DNA of 64,000 nt from Magicicada septendecula (taxonomy: Eukaryota; Arthropoda; Insecta; Hemiptera; Cicadidae). A program made the translations under genes and the position numbers. Under the pieces are notes generated by a model. The model was not told the origin of the DNA and did not search any database. It saw only the letters and a list, made by a program, of their open reading frames with translations. The DNA lies in the NCBI GenBank assembly GCA_034769895.1, contig CM068372.1:371647258-371711257 (forward strand), in the 5' to 3' direction. Positions 20,214 through 31,869 of this stretch are shown here, piece by piece (the stretch's first letter is position 1; each line of letters starts with the position of its first letter).

Positions 20214-21511
20214 CAGGGTCCGCCAGTGAAGCGGGAAATTTTGAAAGTCCAATAGCTCACGAGAGGGCGTGGAGGTTTTCGATTGTTGTTTTACATTTAA
20301 TGCCATTTGTTAAACATGGAGCAGTGGTCCGGTGCACAGCGTGCTTTCTGCGTAAAATCGTTTTATAAGAATGGTGACTGTGTGACTTCTGTACAACGAT
20401 TGTTTCGTAATCATTTCAATATTCCACGACATGGAAGAGTGCCGTCCGCTCATGCAATTATGTCATGGGTGAAAAAGTTTGAAGAAACTGGTTCCACATT
20501 AAACTTAAAGCATAGAGGAGCAACAATGTCTGTAAGAACAGAGGAAAACATTGAAAGAGTTCGAGTAGCATTGACGCGTAGTCCACAACTTTCTGCAATG
20601 AAACATGCATCCGCACTAAACATTAGTGACACATCGTTACGACGAATTTTACATAAAGACTTATCTTTTCATCCTTACAAAATTCAAGTAATCCAGGAGT
20701 TGAAAGATGGAGATATGCTGGCTCGCAGGATTTTCAGCGAAGAAATATTGCGACGTGTAAATGATGATGAAAACTTTATTCACCGCATGTTTATGTCAGA
20801 TGAAGCACATTTTCATTTGAATGGATATGTAAACAAACAAAATAGTCGATATTGGAATGATGAAAACCCAGGTGAGTTGCATGAAAAGCCATTACATTGT
20901 CCGAAAGTTACGGTGTGGTGTGCAGTTTCATCATCTGGCATTATTATTGGGCCATATTTTTTCCAAGACGATAGAGGAAACACCACAACTGTCAATGCAG
21001 ACCGCTACAGACACATGTTCAGAACATTTTTGATGCATTAGCTCCATAGGTTTCCGGAAATTTATTTTTTCCAGCAGGATGGTGCCACTAGTCATACTGC
21101 TCGTGTGTCCATGGCTGCTTTAAGAGAACTCTTCGCGGACGAACTCATATCCAGATATGGCGACATGTCGTGGCCTGCAAGATCCCCAGATTTGTCCGCA
21201 TGCGACTTTTTTCTTTGGGGATTTCTGAAGAGCAGGGTGTACATTGATAGACCGCACACCATGCCGGAATTAAAAACGAATATCAGACAAGAAATTGCAC
21301 GGATTCAACCTGACCTGCTTCGTCGAGTGATGGAAAATTTTCAGTCAAGATTAGAAGAATGTTTACACAGAATTGCTCTCACTTGAGCGGCGTTATTTTT
21401 AAAAAGTAAAATAATGGCATACTTTACTCAACTCAAATCTGTAAAAAAAATTTCTGTTAATAAATGTTTCATGAAAAAATTGGGTACTTTTAATTTTCCC
21501 GCTTCACCCTG
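20214..21511 (+). mobile_element. DD41D (rosa-type) mariner element, near-intact
   Basis: Ends are CAGGGTCCGCCAGTGAAGCG and, inverted, CAGGGTGAAGCGGGAAAATT; GAAGCGGGAAA is shared close to each end. TA target duplications flank the element at 20212-20213 and 21512-21513. Total 1298 bp with a single transposase gene. It lies directly upstream of the PLE-1 remnant. Confidence 0.9.
20307..21386 (+). pseudogene. DD41D mariner transposase with one premature stop
   Basis: A full-length transposase frame of about 360 residues is broken only by TAG at 21039-21041. The N-terminal helix-turn-helix region includes QRAFCVKSFYKNGDCVTSVQ and HAIMSWVKKFEETGS. Catalytic motifs are FMSDEAHFHLNG, FFQQDGATSHTA and ARSPDLSACDFFLWG. 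From the aspartate of QDGA to that of ACDF I count 41 residues between, giving DD41D, the rosa group. Start: MLNMEQW at 20307 or MEQW at 20316. Protein would catalyse cut-and-paste in the nucleus. No other damage was seen. Confidence 0.9.
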
Positions 21512-21513
21512 TA

Positions 21514-22103
21514 TTTGTAATTAAATTTCCATCTGTTTCTTTCAAGTGCATTTTTATTTTGGAACTACTCGGGTACTCCATAGTAGGTTTATTCAGTTAC
21601 GTAGATTTTGCTTGCCCAATTCTTCTGAGTTTATTTTTTTATTGCTATCTCGATCAGATATTATTATTACTCATAAATACTCGAAGTTATTCCTAACTCT
21701 TATAACTTTTGTTCCTAACTGAGCGTTACTTACAACTTACCAAATGTACGACTTCCGTTGTTTAGACCTTCACATCTCTCTGTTTGAATGTAGGTTAAAC
21801 GTTCATTGTTCCACGGTAGCCAACCAACATCGTCGGGTAATTAGGTATACCGTTACGCTGTGTCCACCTTTGCAATTCAAATCAAACGACATTTCTGGGG
21901 TGTAACCTTGTAATTATCTGTTACATATTCATGGCAATTCGTAACGACATTTTAGCAGCTAATTAAAACCGTACAATCGTTTTAACTGCCGAATTTATAA
22001 TCTCTGTTACAAGCGATGGAGAAAATACACCTGAATTCCTACCATTCAGTAGGTATCAAAACACACTTGTTATTAAAGTTTTGTAACGTCGAAGTTACGG
22101 GAG
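21514..22103. other. Unassigned unique sequence
   Basis: About 590 bases between two DNA transposons. I see no gene, repeat or site in it. Confidence 0.5.
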
Positions 22104-22105
22104 TA

Positions 22106-24973
22106 GGGGAAGGGTGGGCATAGTGGCCACGCTAAGGAAAAAGATTTTTTTTTCAATAAGTAAAAATTAATAAAAACAAATAAAAATTAGGCATAAGTTA
22201 GCTTAATTATTTAGGTTTATGCAAAAATTTTCACTTTGACTGTATTTTAGTTACTTTTTGAGAACAAAAATATTTTACGTTACCCTACCAAATGGCCACT
22301 TTGCCCTACTGGGTAAGGCAAAGTGGCCACTATACCCGATATAAAAAAATAACAGTTTAACTGCATTTTGAAAAATATGAGTGTGTATTTTTCTCAAATG
22401 AAAGCAACATTATCATTCTATACAAAGGTTTGAAACTTTAAAGTACATTTTAAAATTATTTCCTAAGTTAAATTGTACAATTTATAAAAAAAATAGCATT
22501 TCAAAATTTCTTCACAACATTTTGTTAGCTATTGTCTTTTTATCAATTAATTTGCAGAGTTCACAGATGAACTCGTTGTCTTCTTCCTCGCACCCGCCAC
22601 AAGCCTCGTGTGCCCAATTTAGACAGCCTGAGCACCTGATCCACCCTTCATTTTTTCTGGACTTAGAAAAATAGTCCCCACAGTACAGGCAATCAGCATC
22701 ACTGACGTCACTGTCGGAGTACTCAAACAAAGCACGATTTACCACTATCGATTTCTTTTCCCTTCAACTTCTTTTTTCTTTATTCCCTTCTTCTTTTTAT
22801 CCTTCTTTTCTTTTTTTAATTCTAGTTTGATTTTCTTCAGTCTTTCCTTTTCTTCCTTTTCTGCCTTCGCTGTTACAAGATCAGTCTTGTAAGGGCTTGA
22901 AGTCAAAACTGCTGCTGATCCCTTTTTTCGCTTATTTTGTCGCTTGTTAATGCTTGCTTTAGGGATTGGGATAATATCATGAGGGCTTACAGCAAATGAG
23001 GTACTGGGCTTGGTGAGTGGGCTTCCAACAGATGAGGTACTAGGCCTTGATGAGTCTCTAGAGATGAGAACAAATGCAGTGTTGGGGTCTCCGGAACCTA
23101 CAGTAAATGTTGTGCTGCCGTCTCCAGAAAATACAGGAAGTGCATGAGGTGGGCATGTGGCAGAGGCAGAGGGATTGGGGACTTCTGTGGTTGTAGCTGC
23201 AGCAAAATCCGCTTCAGTAAACACATCCCTGTTGATTAGTACTATGCCGCATCTTCGAAATCCCTTTATGGCAACGGTTGGAGTAGCTGCACTTAAAAAA
23301 GCCTCCCCCAAGAAGGCGATACACCTGATATTGAGTTACTTGCCTACCAGGGTTATTTCGCAAGAATCTCTCGATTGCTTGAACATAATAAGTGTTGAAA
23401 GGCCCCATGAAAGATAAGTCAAGCGGGTACAACTTGTGACTGCAATGAGGGGGGAGGCAAACTACAGTGGTTTGGTTATTCCTAGCCTTTTCAATGAAGT
23501 CAAGGTTCCTCGTGTGCATAGCGTGTCCATCAAGTATTAGTAATACAGGGTCTTCTTTTGATGGTTTGGCCAAAAAGTGGTTTCAAAAAGTGGTCAAACC
23601 ATTGTGTAAATATCTCACTTTGCATCCACCCTGAAGGGTGACAAGCAAAAGCTGTCCCAAGTGGAGAACCATCTTGGAGTTCTACTTTCATCCGCTGCCT
23701 GAGAAATATGACGAAAGGAGGGATAAAAGTTCCCCCTGCTGACATAAAAACTGGGAATGTAGAGAGAATGCCTCTTTTGGCAGATGTAAGGGAGCCCACT
23801 TGCCGTCTACCTTTTAGTGCAAAAATCTTTGAGGATTTGGACTGGACAGTCAAAAGTCCCATTTCATCGACATTGTAAACCTTATTAGGTGGATACAAGT
23901 GACTTTTCTGAACATCCTCTAAAATGTCAAAGAATTTTGTAACATTTATCCTGTTAAAGGCTTGGGCTCTTGCTGCCGAGGTCGCCTCTGGTTTTCTCAA
24001 AACAATTTCGGGATGGCGCTTTCTAAAGCCGCTAACCCAATCTTTCCCAGCAAATTTTTTGTCATGATTGAAGTTATTAGGGATATTATTTTTTTCTGCC
24101 AGTTGGTAAGCAAGGCTACGCAAGTCGGCTACTGTAATTCCAAAAAAACGTACCTCCATATCCAAAAGATGTTGTACAAGCTGCTGTTCTTGTTCTTCAT
24201 TAAAAACAACACGATAATGCCGTAGACATTTTTTGTTTTCAGTAGCGTGCTGGTTTTTGTTAAGAACACGACGTTTTAGAGTGTTCCTAGGCACATTAAA
24301 GGTTTTAGCAGCTGTTTGCCATACCATCTTTTTTCACGGCATCGATAGCTCGTTGCATCGCCTGAGGGTCCCAGGACTGCTGGTGGCTCTTCCTTTGGTA
24401 TTCGGACACCATAACTGCGTCTGAAACCAAAGCAAAATTTTGTAATGCTAAACAGCATAAATGATGCCAAAGTAAGTAGGTTAGGACTAATACCAAGTTT
24501 AAATAATTGAATAAGTATTTAGAAGCACAAAATGCGCTTGGTCTAGGTACCATATAAATATTTTACATAAAAAGTACAAAATATTTTGTGTCGGGCAAAG
24601 TGGCCACGGCCGTGGCCACTGCCCTCTTTGACGTCATTACATAAATGCGACTTTACAGGTTAAACGAGTAATACTAGACCTTACTTCGAAACATGCATTT
24701 ATAGCTTAAATCATGTTGCTTTAAGGCGTGACTGTCACTCGTATATATTAGGAACTTATATTCAGTTATAATAGTTAATGCAGTATGCTTACCTTACATC
24801 AGCACGTTGAAAAACATGAAAATAATGGATAATTCCCAAACAAGTGATCGGAATAGCTTCTAGCTTCAGCACAACAATGATGGCGGACTAGCGGAGTAGT
24901 TGAGGCGTCTGCCGCTTCGTGGCAGCACTGTACGGTGAAAAATTAGCCAGTGGCCACTATGCCCGCCCTTCCC
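22106..24973 (-). mobile_element. Pogo-type element with PHD finger
   Basis: Terminal inverted repeats GGGAAGGGTGGGCATAGTGG (left) and GGGAAGGGCGGGCATAGTGG (right, inverted) are followed by a GGCCAC word that also recurs subterminally (22290-22335, 24597-24622). TA flanks both ends (22104-22105 and 24974-24975). One gene on the minus strand fills the interior. Length 2868 bp. Confidence 0.9.
22512..24412 (-). pseudogene. Pogo (jerky/tigger-like) transposase with C-terminal PHD finger
   Basis: Domains in order: psq-type helix-turn-helix (MVSEYQRKSHQQSWDPQ at 24412, AIDAVKKDG, FNVPRNTLKRRV); CENP-B-like second helix-turn-helix (FAGKDWVSGFRKRHPEIVLR); DDE core with YNVDEMGL, LLILDGHAMHT and HCSHKLYPLDLSF, holding all three aspartates; Pro/Ser/Thr-rich linker; Lys-rich tail; PHD-type finger CLYCGDYF...CSGCLNWAHEAC...CELC. 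Frameshifts occur near 24320, 23575 (at a duplicated AAAAAGTGGT), 23305 (G run) and 22745, so no intact protein. Known insect pogo transposases share this PHD end. Confidence 0.85.
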
Positions 24974-24975
24974 TA

Positions 24976-26051
24976 AACGAAATACAGGGACTTGCCACAT
25001 GACACACATGTCTGTGATATATGATAGGTCTACGTAAGCAATAAATATCTCGCGGACAATAAATAAAACTAGATAAATGTCAACTAAAGTATGATGTCAA
25101 CTAAGTATAACATCAGGCAGGCCGCTAAAACTTTACGTAACTGGTTGGTCGTTCACAGCGATTACGAGTTTTGATTAGATGGAAACAGAATAAAGGTATC
25201 GTTGATAGTTCTGCGAGAGAACTCATTCAGATTCTAAATACCATTTTCAAAAAGCCTACATTAGCTGCTGGAACTCATTTGAAGTACTACGCTCTTATTC
25301 AGAAGACAGATGGAAGACCGTTTCCCATCCTGTCACGCGGGCATAATGAATGAAAAGGGCACCAAGGTAGGAAGTCACTATTCAGTAATCAAGTTATATC
25401 TGGAAGACTTTCGGAACCGCAATTCTTACTGATGGCGAGCAGAGCCATATTTGGGGGGAAGGAAAATTGCCCCTCCCCCCGGGTTTTTAAGATCAAGGTA
25501 ATTTGAAAAAACAGTCAGCTTCTTCTGTGGACATTAAAAAAAGCAAAAACACACTTATATAAGGTGGGAGAGTGACGTGGAAGTTAGTGTTCACTTTCTT
25601 TTGTACTTAAGTGGCGGTGGTGGTGGGGGGGGTTTGTGCCCAGCACCGTCAGGCATCTAAATACGGGCCTAATGATGAGGTTAATTTCACAATGCATAAC
25701 AAGAAAGCAGTGAAATAAGAAATCATAAGAATCTCACGACGATGGAAATAATACTTCACTTTACAAAAATAAATAAACCGGTTAAAAGTGTATATGCAGT
25801 ATTCAGTTTTACAAAGTACCGTTTCAAAACAAAATACATAGGTCAGTGTAACTTATCGTGGCAATTATTTAGTATTTTTCATGAATATAGCCTATATGGT
25901 TGGAAAACTTCAGAGGTTCAGAAATACTCAAAGCTAATCTGACCAAGTTGAAACTATTTTCACTGTCGTCATAAAATATCTATTCTCATCACGCAAGTGT
26001 AAGCTTCAAAGCTGTTAAGGCAGTAGAGAACATTTTCAAAATATAAATTAG
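24976..26051. other. Mostly unassigned sequence
   Basis: Apart from the small hAT-like element at 25440-25671 no repeat is recognised. A 60-residue frame at 25171-25353 (MIRWKQNKGIVDSSARELIQ) has protein-like composition, but I do not recognise it and it may be a random frame. Confidence 0.35.
25440..25671. mobile_element. Small non-autonomous hAT-like element
   Basis: Ends CAGAGCCATATTTGGGGGG and, inverted, TAGGCCCGTATTTAGATGCC are imperfect repeats of hAT style. Flanking octamers ATGGCGAG (25432-25439) and ATGATGAG (25672-25679) match at 6 of 8 positions, consistent with an old target duplication. No coding sequence; G-rich near the left end and centre-right. Confidence 0.5.
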
Positions 26052-26116
26052 TTAAATATAATTAAATCACTACCGACTCAGAACACAAATTAGTTCCAAT
26101 TAAGTTTAGTTTAATG
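26052..26116. repeat. CGGAACACAAA-family repeat arm (left of mariner)
   Basis: AATTAAATCACTACCGACTC followed by AGAACACAAA matches the arms at 17461, 43850 and 55325. A mariner element (26119-27047) interrupts this copy. Confidence 0.65.
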
Positions 26117-26118
26117 TA

Positions 26119-27047
26119 CGAGGGCTATTTTTTTTTCAACATCTGGTGAGTTGGCAAACCTGGGTCTGTTGTCATAGCAACAATCTGATTGTTGATTAAC
26201 GTTTTGGAGGGTTTGTTCTAACCTATAACCACTGGGTTTATAGTTATTTTGACTATTACTGCGGTGACGACAGTTTAATTACCGGTATGGTAACTACAAT
26301 TGAAATTGCCTTCAAGTGTGAGATTTGTTCTGTTATTCGATATCTTCAACTGAAGGTCATAGTGCTGCAGAAATTCATCGAAGGTTGTGTAATGTGTATT
26401 GAGAAAATGTGAGAGTGATGGTTCAGTCCGGGAATGGTGTCAAAAATTTAAAGAAGGGCGAATTGATGTTCATGATGGGGCAAGGAAGAAAGTCCGTGGT
26501 TACTGATGATGTTGTTGAAAGGGTAGACAGGATGGTTCGGGAGTCCCTTCGTTTCACAATTACTGAACTTTCTGCTGATTTACCTGAAATTTCTAGGTCT
26601 GCTCTTTATGATATTCTTACTCAGAAGCTTGGGTATAGGAAACTCTGTGCTCGGTGGGTTCCCAAACAACTCACAGATGTCCACAAGACTCGAAGAATGG
26701 GTGGATCACACAATCGTCCTTGATCACCCACCTTATAGCCCAGACTTGGCACCAAGTGACTACCATTTGTTCACTGACTTGAAAAAGTGGTTAGGTGGGC
26801 AGTGGATTGCCTCCAATGATGAGTTAAAATCCAGTGTGGCAGATTGGGTGACTACTCAGGAGCGAACATTCTACAACATGGGCATAGAAAAGTTGGTGCC
26901 TTGCTATGATAAGTGCCTCAACAATGGTGGTGACTATGTAGAAAAGTAGTTTACATATATATGAAACTTTTGTATATAATAAAATTATTGATGTCATTCA
27001 TGTATCTGTTTCTTGGTCTATCGGAGGTTGAAAAAAAATAGCCCTTG
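26119..27047 (+). mobile_element. Internally deleted mariner element
   Basis: Terminal repeats CGAGGGCTATTTTTTTTTCA and, inverted, CAAGGGCTATTTTTTTTCAA, with TA at 26117-26118 and 27048-27049. At 929 bp it is about 350 bp short of a usual mariner; the missing piece is the middle of the transposase gene. Confidence 0.9.
26287..26949 (+). pseudogene. Mariner (DD34D-type) transposase, internally deleted
   Basis: Begins MVTTIEIAFKCEICSVIRYL, passes a shifted stretch and reaches VTDDVVERVDRMVRESLRFT, LSADLPEISRSALYDILTQK and LGYRKLCARWVPKQLTDVHK, the paired helix-turn-helix region and linker. Immediately after KTRRMG the frame jumps to DHPPYSPDLAPSDYHLF, the third catalytic aspartate, and runs to CYDKCLNNGGDYVEK. 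The segment with the first two aspartates is gone. Cannot catalyse transposition but may still bind ends. Confidence 0.9.
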
Positions 27048-27110
27048 TATTTAGTTAATCAACAGACAAGTCATGGGCAACGAAATCCAAGAATATAAAT
27101 TAGTATAATA
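27048..27110. repeat. Outer part of CGGAACACAAA-family repeat (right of mariner)
   Basis: TATTTAGTTAATCAACAGAC and the following CATGGGCAACGAAATCCAAG match 59465-59515 and, inverted, 43806-43850. Continues the copy interrupted by the mariner. 27111-27309 is AT-rich with nothing recognised. Confidence 0.65.
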
Positions 27111-27309
27111 GAAACCATTGTCTGAATAAAAATTAAAAAAAACTAAGGAAAAAGATAATGCCCTTATATATAATATTAGATATTTATAAATTCTATACAA
27201 ATTATTATTGATCTATCAGTCATTTCATACTATGAAAAACTATATTTCTTAAAAAACTTATTTTAGTTTATGTTTAAAAATTCTGTTTCATAATTAGTTG
27301 TGTGTAATG

Positions 27310-28060
27310 AGTTTTCTTCTTCTTCTTCAGCGGGGCGACAACCCACTATTGAGTCAAGGCATCCTTTAACAGCCTCCACCAGTTGCTCCAGTCAAGTGCA
27401 GCTGCTCTCCAGTTCCAGGTTCCAAGGATATGGTGCGCATCATAATTCACACCGTCTTCCCAACGTAGTTTGGGTCTACCATTGCTCCTGGTGCCACAGA
27501 TCTGTTCTGTGATTACCTTTCTGGGTATTTCATTCTCCCCCATTCTGATCACATGTCCAGCCCACCTGAGTCTACCAAGTTTTATAATTTTCACAATATC
27601 TGGTTCATTCAGATGAGTGTTCAGTTCTTGGTTGGTCCTTTCCTCCATTCACCTCCCACACATATTAGACCAAAAATGCTGCAGAGGATTTTGCGTTCAT
27701 GAACCAGCGGGCTTGACTCAGACTTTCTAGAAATGGTCCAGTCTCAGAACCATAGGTGAGAACTGGGCGGATCAGTGTTTTATACAGAAGCAGCTGGATG
27801 CTCCTAGCAATTTTTCTGCTCTGGAACAGGGGTCTGAGACCAAAGAAGCACCTATTAGCTGAGATGATTCTTAGCTTTATTTCTTCTGTTGTTTCCCCAT
27901 CGGAGTTAACTTGGCATCCTAAGTAAACAAAGTTATTGACTTTTTCGAAGGATTAGATGCCAATTTGGACATGCTCTCATTCTCTAGCTTCCTGTCTTGT
28001 GACCATGTATTTTTTCTTGCTTTCGTTTATTATGAGACCCAGGTGTAATGAGTTTTAGGA
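27310..28060 (-). pseudogene. Non-LTR retrotransposon reverse transcriptase tail
   Basis: The minus strand from 28060 reads INESKKKYMVTRQE, FVYLGCQVNSDGETTEEIKL, RIISANRCFFGLRPLFQSR and LLLYKTLIRPVLTYGSETG, the thumb and connection of non-LTR reverse transcriptases. The open 100-residue end (27648-27346) has LGRLRWAGHVIRMGENEIPR, RSNGRPKLRWEDGV and LGTWNWRAAALDWSNW, a classic C-terminal tail. A shift and a short deletion lie near 27655. The 5' part is missing, as usual for 5'-truncated insertions. Confidence 0.85.
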
Positions 28061-28877
28061 AAATAAAAGTAAAGGTGAAATAATCACCGTATTCAGATTC
28101 ATTGTAAAGAATGAATATGGTCGAATCCTTAATGAACTGGTAAGGGTGTATATATGAATTACACATTTAATTTTATATTCTGATGATATTGATAAGGAGA
28201 GGAAGCAGATTAGAAACGCTGAATTTCAATGGCAGTTTAAATCAGTATAATTTTTCCAAATGGTAATGTTTATTGGCGATCAGGTAACATACAGAAGCCT
28301 ATGAAGACAGCCTGGAAGTAGCCTTTATGAATCACAGCAGATGTTTAGAGTGGAAATCTCTATAATCAAGACCAATCCCATAGCTTTTAAAGTCTGCTTT
28401 CTCACAATGTGTAAAGTTATAATAAATGATCAGCAAGGGGAAGGACTGGTACCAATGCTGTAGAATGTGCTGTGAGAAAGATCCCTGCTGAAGTCTACTG
28501 GGTGTTGGGGGGATAAGGTGTGGAAAGAAAAAGAGAAGTTTAATCACATGTATAGTTCTTCACATAGAAGAATGTTGAAGGGAAAGGTCAGAAGAGATGT
28601 TTGAAATTTTACAGTATGAGCAACGCCATGAGGCCTTTATGACAGTGCAAGTTGGATGCTCAATGTTAACATTCACAGCGGAATACAGGCTAGTGACTGG
28701 GATCATAGCTGTCCTGGGCATATAACAGAGAGACTGCTTAAAAGTTGATGACATAAAACGTAAAGGACAAGATAAGGCACAATGTAATAAGAATGCGTAT
28801 AAACACAACATCAAAACAAATTTTGGTTCATAATTCGTAGAAAGAAGAAATATTGGAAGGCCGAAGAAAAGGCAAAC
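28061..28877. other. Unassigned sequence
   Basis: I see no coding motif, terminal repeat or RNA in this interval. Confidence 0.4.
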
Positions 28878-28965
28878 AGACCAAGGATTGTGTAGCAGAT
28901 CATAAAACCTGAAACCTGAAGAAGGAGAAGAAGAAAAAGTACATTGACAGGGGGACAACTCTTCT
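28878..28965. repeat. Inverted repeat, left arm
   Basis: CAGACCAAGGATTGTGTAGC through the purine-rich GAAGGAGAAGAAGAAAAAGT to ACAACTCT is about 90% complementary-matched by 29615-29705. Spacer about 650 bases (28966-29614), which is AT-rich with no gene. Confidence 0.8.
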
Positions 28966-29614
28966 GGCTGAAAATATACAAAAGTTATATACAAAAAAAC
29001 TTGGTTAATTATAGTGGCACAGGGTAAATGCATTTTTTCTGGGAATCGTGAAGCACACAGAGATAAAGATAAAAATAAATGTATTATGAATAGTGGGTAA
29101 TGGATTATTATAGTTTTGTTAACTGTAGTGAATACTGAATTAAGTGTGACTTGAACAGAGGTATTTTGCTGTATCTGTACAACAAAATCCGAAGCAACTA
29201 TTTAAAGTGAATATGGAATCCTTTTTATATCAGATTATGGAACCTACAAACGTTTAGGCTTTTGTTTTGTTTTTGTGAGATGAGTGCTGTTGTTTGGCCT
29301 AAGATCTGAATTTTATCAACAGCATTTGTGTTGCCTTAGTTTTACCAAATTTAATTTACTATCATTTTATTTTTTTTATGGCTGTACTCTTCACTTTCGA
29401 GAGGTTTTGTATCATTATTAAATTAGACTCTACTTTTGTATTAAACTGATGTTTTGTTTGCCATCTGTACGTTAAACTGGTGTGCCTATTGTACACAGAT
29501 CAAGATTCATATTTAATTTTTTTCATATTTTTTAAATTTAGTGCTTATTATCATTAAAAACAATTAATTATTAAAATTTGTCCGTTATCCTGTAATACGA
29601 ATGCAGAGTTTGGA

Positions 29615-29705
29615 GTTTGCAGAGTTGTCCCCTGTCAATGTACTTTTTCTTCTTCTCCTTTTCAGGTTATAGGTCTTACGATCTGCTACACAATCCTTGG
29701 TCTGT
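29615..29705. repeat. Inverted repeat, right arm
   Basis: Reverse complement of 28878-28965 with a few substitutions. Homology stops sharply on both sides. Confidence 0.8.
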
Positions 29706-31422
29706 GTATTAATTAAATATAAGTTTTTTCCACTTCATCGTATCATATGAGACTTATATCATTCACTGTTGATAGTTAGAGTCATTATCTCTTATCAGCT
29801 ATTCCTTAAACATTAAATATTTACAATAATTCATAATGCATTTTCAGGCGAGTATGCCCTGAATGTCCATGCATTGATTCTTATCAATTCTAACATATAT
29901 TTTGTTCTAATACAATTATTTTGTACTTAGTTTGAACATCAAATGATATTACATCTTGTGTGAAGCTTTGTATTCAGGAATATAGCTTCGTTTATTTACA
30001 CTGAGTGTTTTTATTACATCATGTAATGGGTCCTGTCATATTGATACTCTCATTTTACATTATTTTTGTATTAGGGATGTATTTTCATCCATTAATAGGT
30101 CTTTAGTCTTTGTCTACAGCTTATCTTGGGTCTATCATATTCCCTGCTGTGTTAATTATTTACAATTCTCTGTTGGATTGCTACTTACATCTAGTTCCAC
30201 CTGACATGTATTATTGTTTATTATTATTATTAACTAAATTTATGTAATTAATGTTTGTTAATGGTTCTCAAAGAGGTATTGAGTATTCATGTAACTACTG
30301 TTATGCTAATCTCCTCTTCTTGATTAGTTTTATCTGAGTTTTTTATGTAATTCTGTCAGTCACTCCGTGGTCTGGTAATTTGGCTATGATTTGTTTAAAT
30401 AATATAGGGTATATATTTGTGTTCCTTATTTCATACTGGGTTTATTCTATTTACGATTTATTCTAGTTTGGTTATTGGTTCCTGTAAAAACTTTCATTAG
30501 TGTTTTTCTAATTGTTATTTGTGATTCTGTGTTGCAGATTCTGTTCAGTTGAGGTTATGTGTATTCTACTGAATGACAACAATGCTTACATGTCAGTTTA
30601 GTTTCTTGCTTATTTCCATATATATTTACTATGATTATTTTTACTATTATCTAATTCAATAGTTTTCTTTATGTTATTTCTATTATTTACTATTTGTTCA
30701 CATATTGTTATCTAATTCTAACTGGTTATTGATACACATTCTATGTTTACATTTGGTTTGGGTATACTGTTTTGTCTTTCTAATACAAGTTGTCTGATCT
30801 CTGATATACTAGTAATCATTTTCTGTATTGATTTTACTTTTCACTCTCCTGACATTTAAAATTATATTTAGTAAGGATTTCATATTCAATGTCAGTCATG
30901 GTGGCTACTGGTAAATAGTTTCAGTTACCTTCATAGTTGAGCAATTATTTCTTTACTTATTTTAAGTACACTTGTGGTCTTTTTTATTCTTTACTTTATT
31001 ATATTTTTGTCTCATAATTAATACACTGATTGTTTGTGTTATTTAATTGAGATTATTGTATATCTTTGTCACTACTTATTATCTTCACTATCTATAAACA
31101 CTACACTTTTATTGTTTGTGTTTTTTGTTTGAGATCGTGGTATTTTGGTATTGATCAATTCACCATAAGTAACTCACTATTATTGTCTGTGGCTGCTTTT
31201 TATACTGTCAACACTTTGTTCTTTTTCACTTGGTTTTCCTTCAAGTTCTTCCTGTTGGGATATCATTATTCACTTGTTTGGTATTCTTCATACTGGTAGT
31301 ATATTCTTCTTATTCTCTGGGTATTTTCTTCATTTATTAAATGCTTTCCTTATTTATCGTGTCTTCTTCACACTGGTAATGTCATTTTCTTGTTCCTTGT
31401 TAAATATTTTTCATTATTTATT

Positions 31423-31491
31423 ATAAATCCTTCCTCTTCTTATTATTAGGTTTCTTCCTCTTCTTATTATTAGGTTTCTTCCTCTTCTTAT
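31423..31491. repeat. 23-bp tandem repeat, three copies
   Basis: TTCCTCTTCTTATTATTAGG plus TTT, repeated; the third copy decays at its end. Confidence 0.85.
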
Positions 31492-31499
31492 TATTTTTC

Positions 31500-31605
31500 T
31501 CCCACTTATATGATATTTTCTCCCTCACTTATACGATATTTTCCCTCGTTTGTATGATATTTTCCCTCACTTGTATGATTTTTTCCCTCACTTATGATCT
31601 ATTGG
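31500..31605. repeat. ~27-bp tandem repeat, about four to five copies
   Basis: Units of TATGATATTTTCCCTCACTT type with small variations. Confidence 0.8.
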
Positions 31606-31869
31606 GTCCTGGTTACTAACGTAATCGTTTGGTTCATTCTTCCTCTTGTGACAATATTGATGGTTCATGCAATTATAATTTCTTCCTTCTATGGTGCTTA
31701 TATTCTTCAACATTATTTATCCATAGATATACGTTTGACTTCTACATTTTAGTGTCGTTTTTCATTCTGTTGGTGTTTCTTGGCTATATTGTCTCAGATA
31801 TGTTCATAGTATATTTCAGTCTGGGTATTTGATATTATTTTTATGTAACGATAATTTTGATACGTTACA

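Larger units (their letters stand above)
29706..31869. other. T-rich strand-biased stretch, possible LTR relic
   Basis: No gene supported. The plus strand is strongly T-biased with few purines, like 8890-9380 and 49560-50800, where minus-strand LTR elements lie. It ends with TGTAACGATAATTTTGATAC then GTTACA (31844-31869), reminiscent of LTR termini of the element at 47639-54332. No left boundary or target duplication was found, so LTR identity is a guess. Confidence 0.3.

Noticed and set aside
28176-28215. CTGATGATATTGATAAGG as a hammerhead
   Set aside because: No stem II with GAAA and no self-complementary stem III follow.
31423-31605. CRISPR-like array
   Set aside because: The units are contiguous tandem repeats without spacers, in eukaryotic AT-rich DNA.
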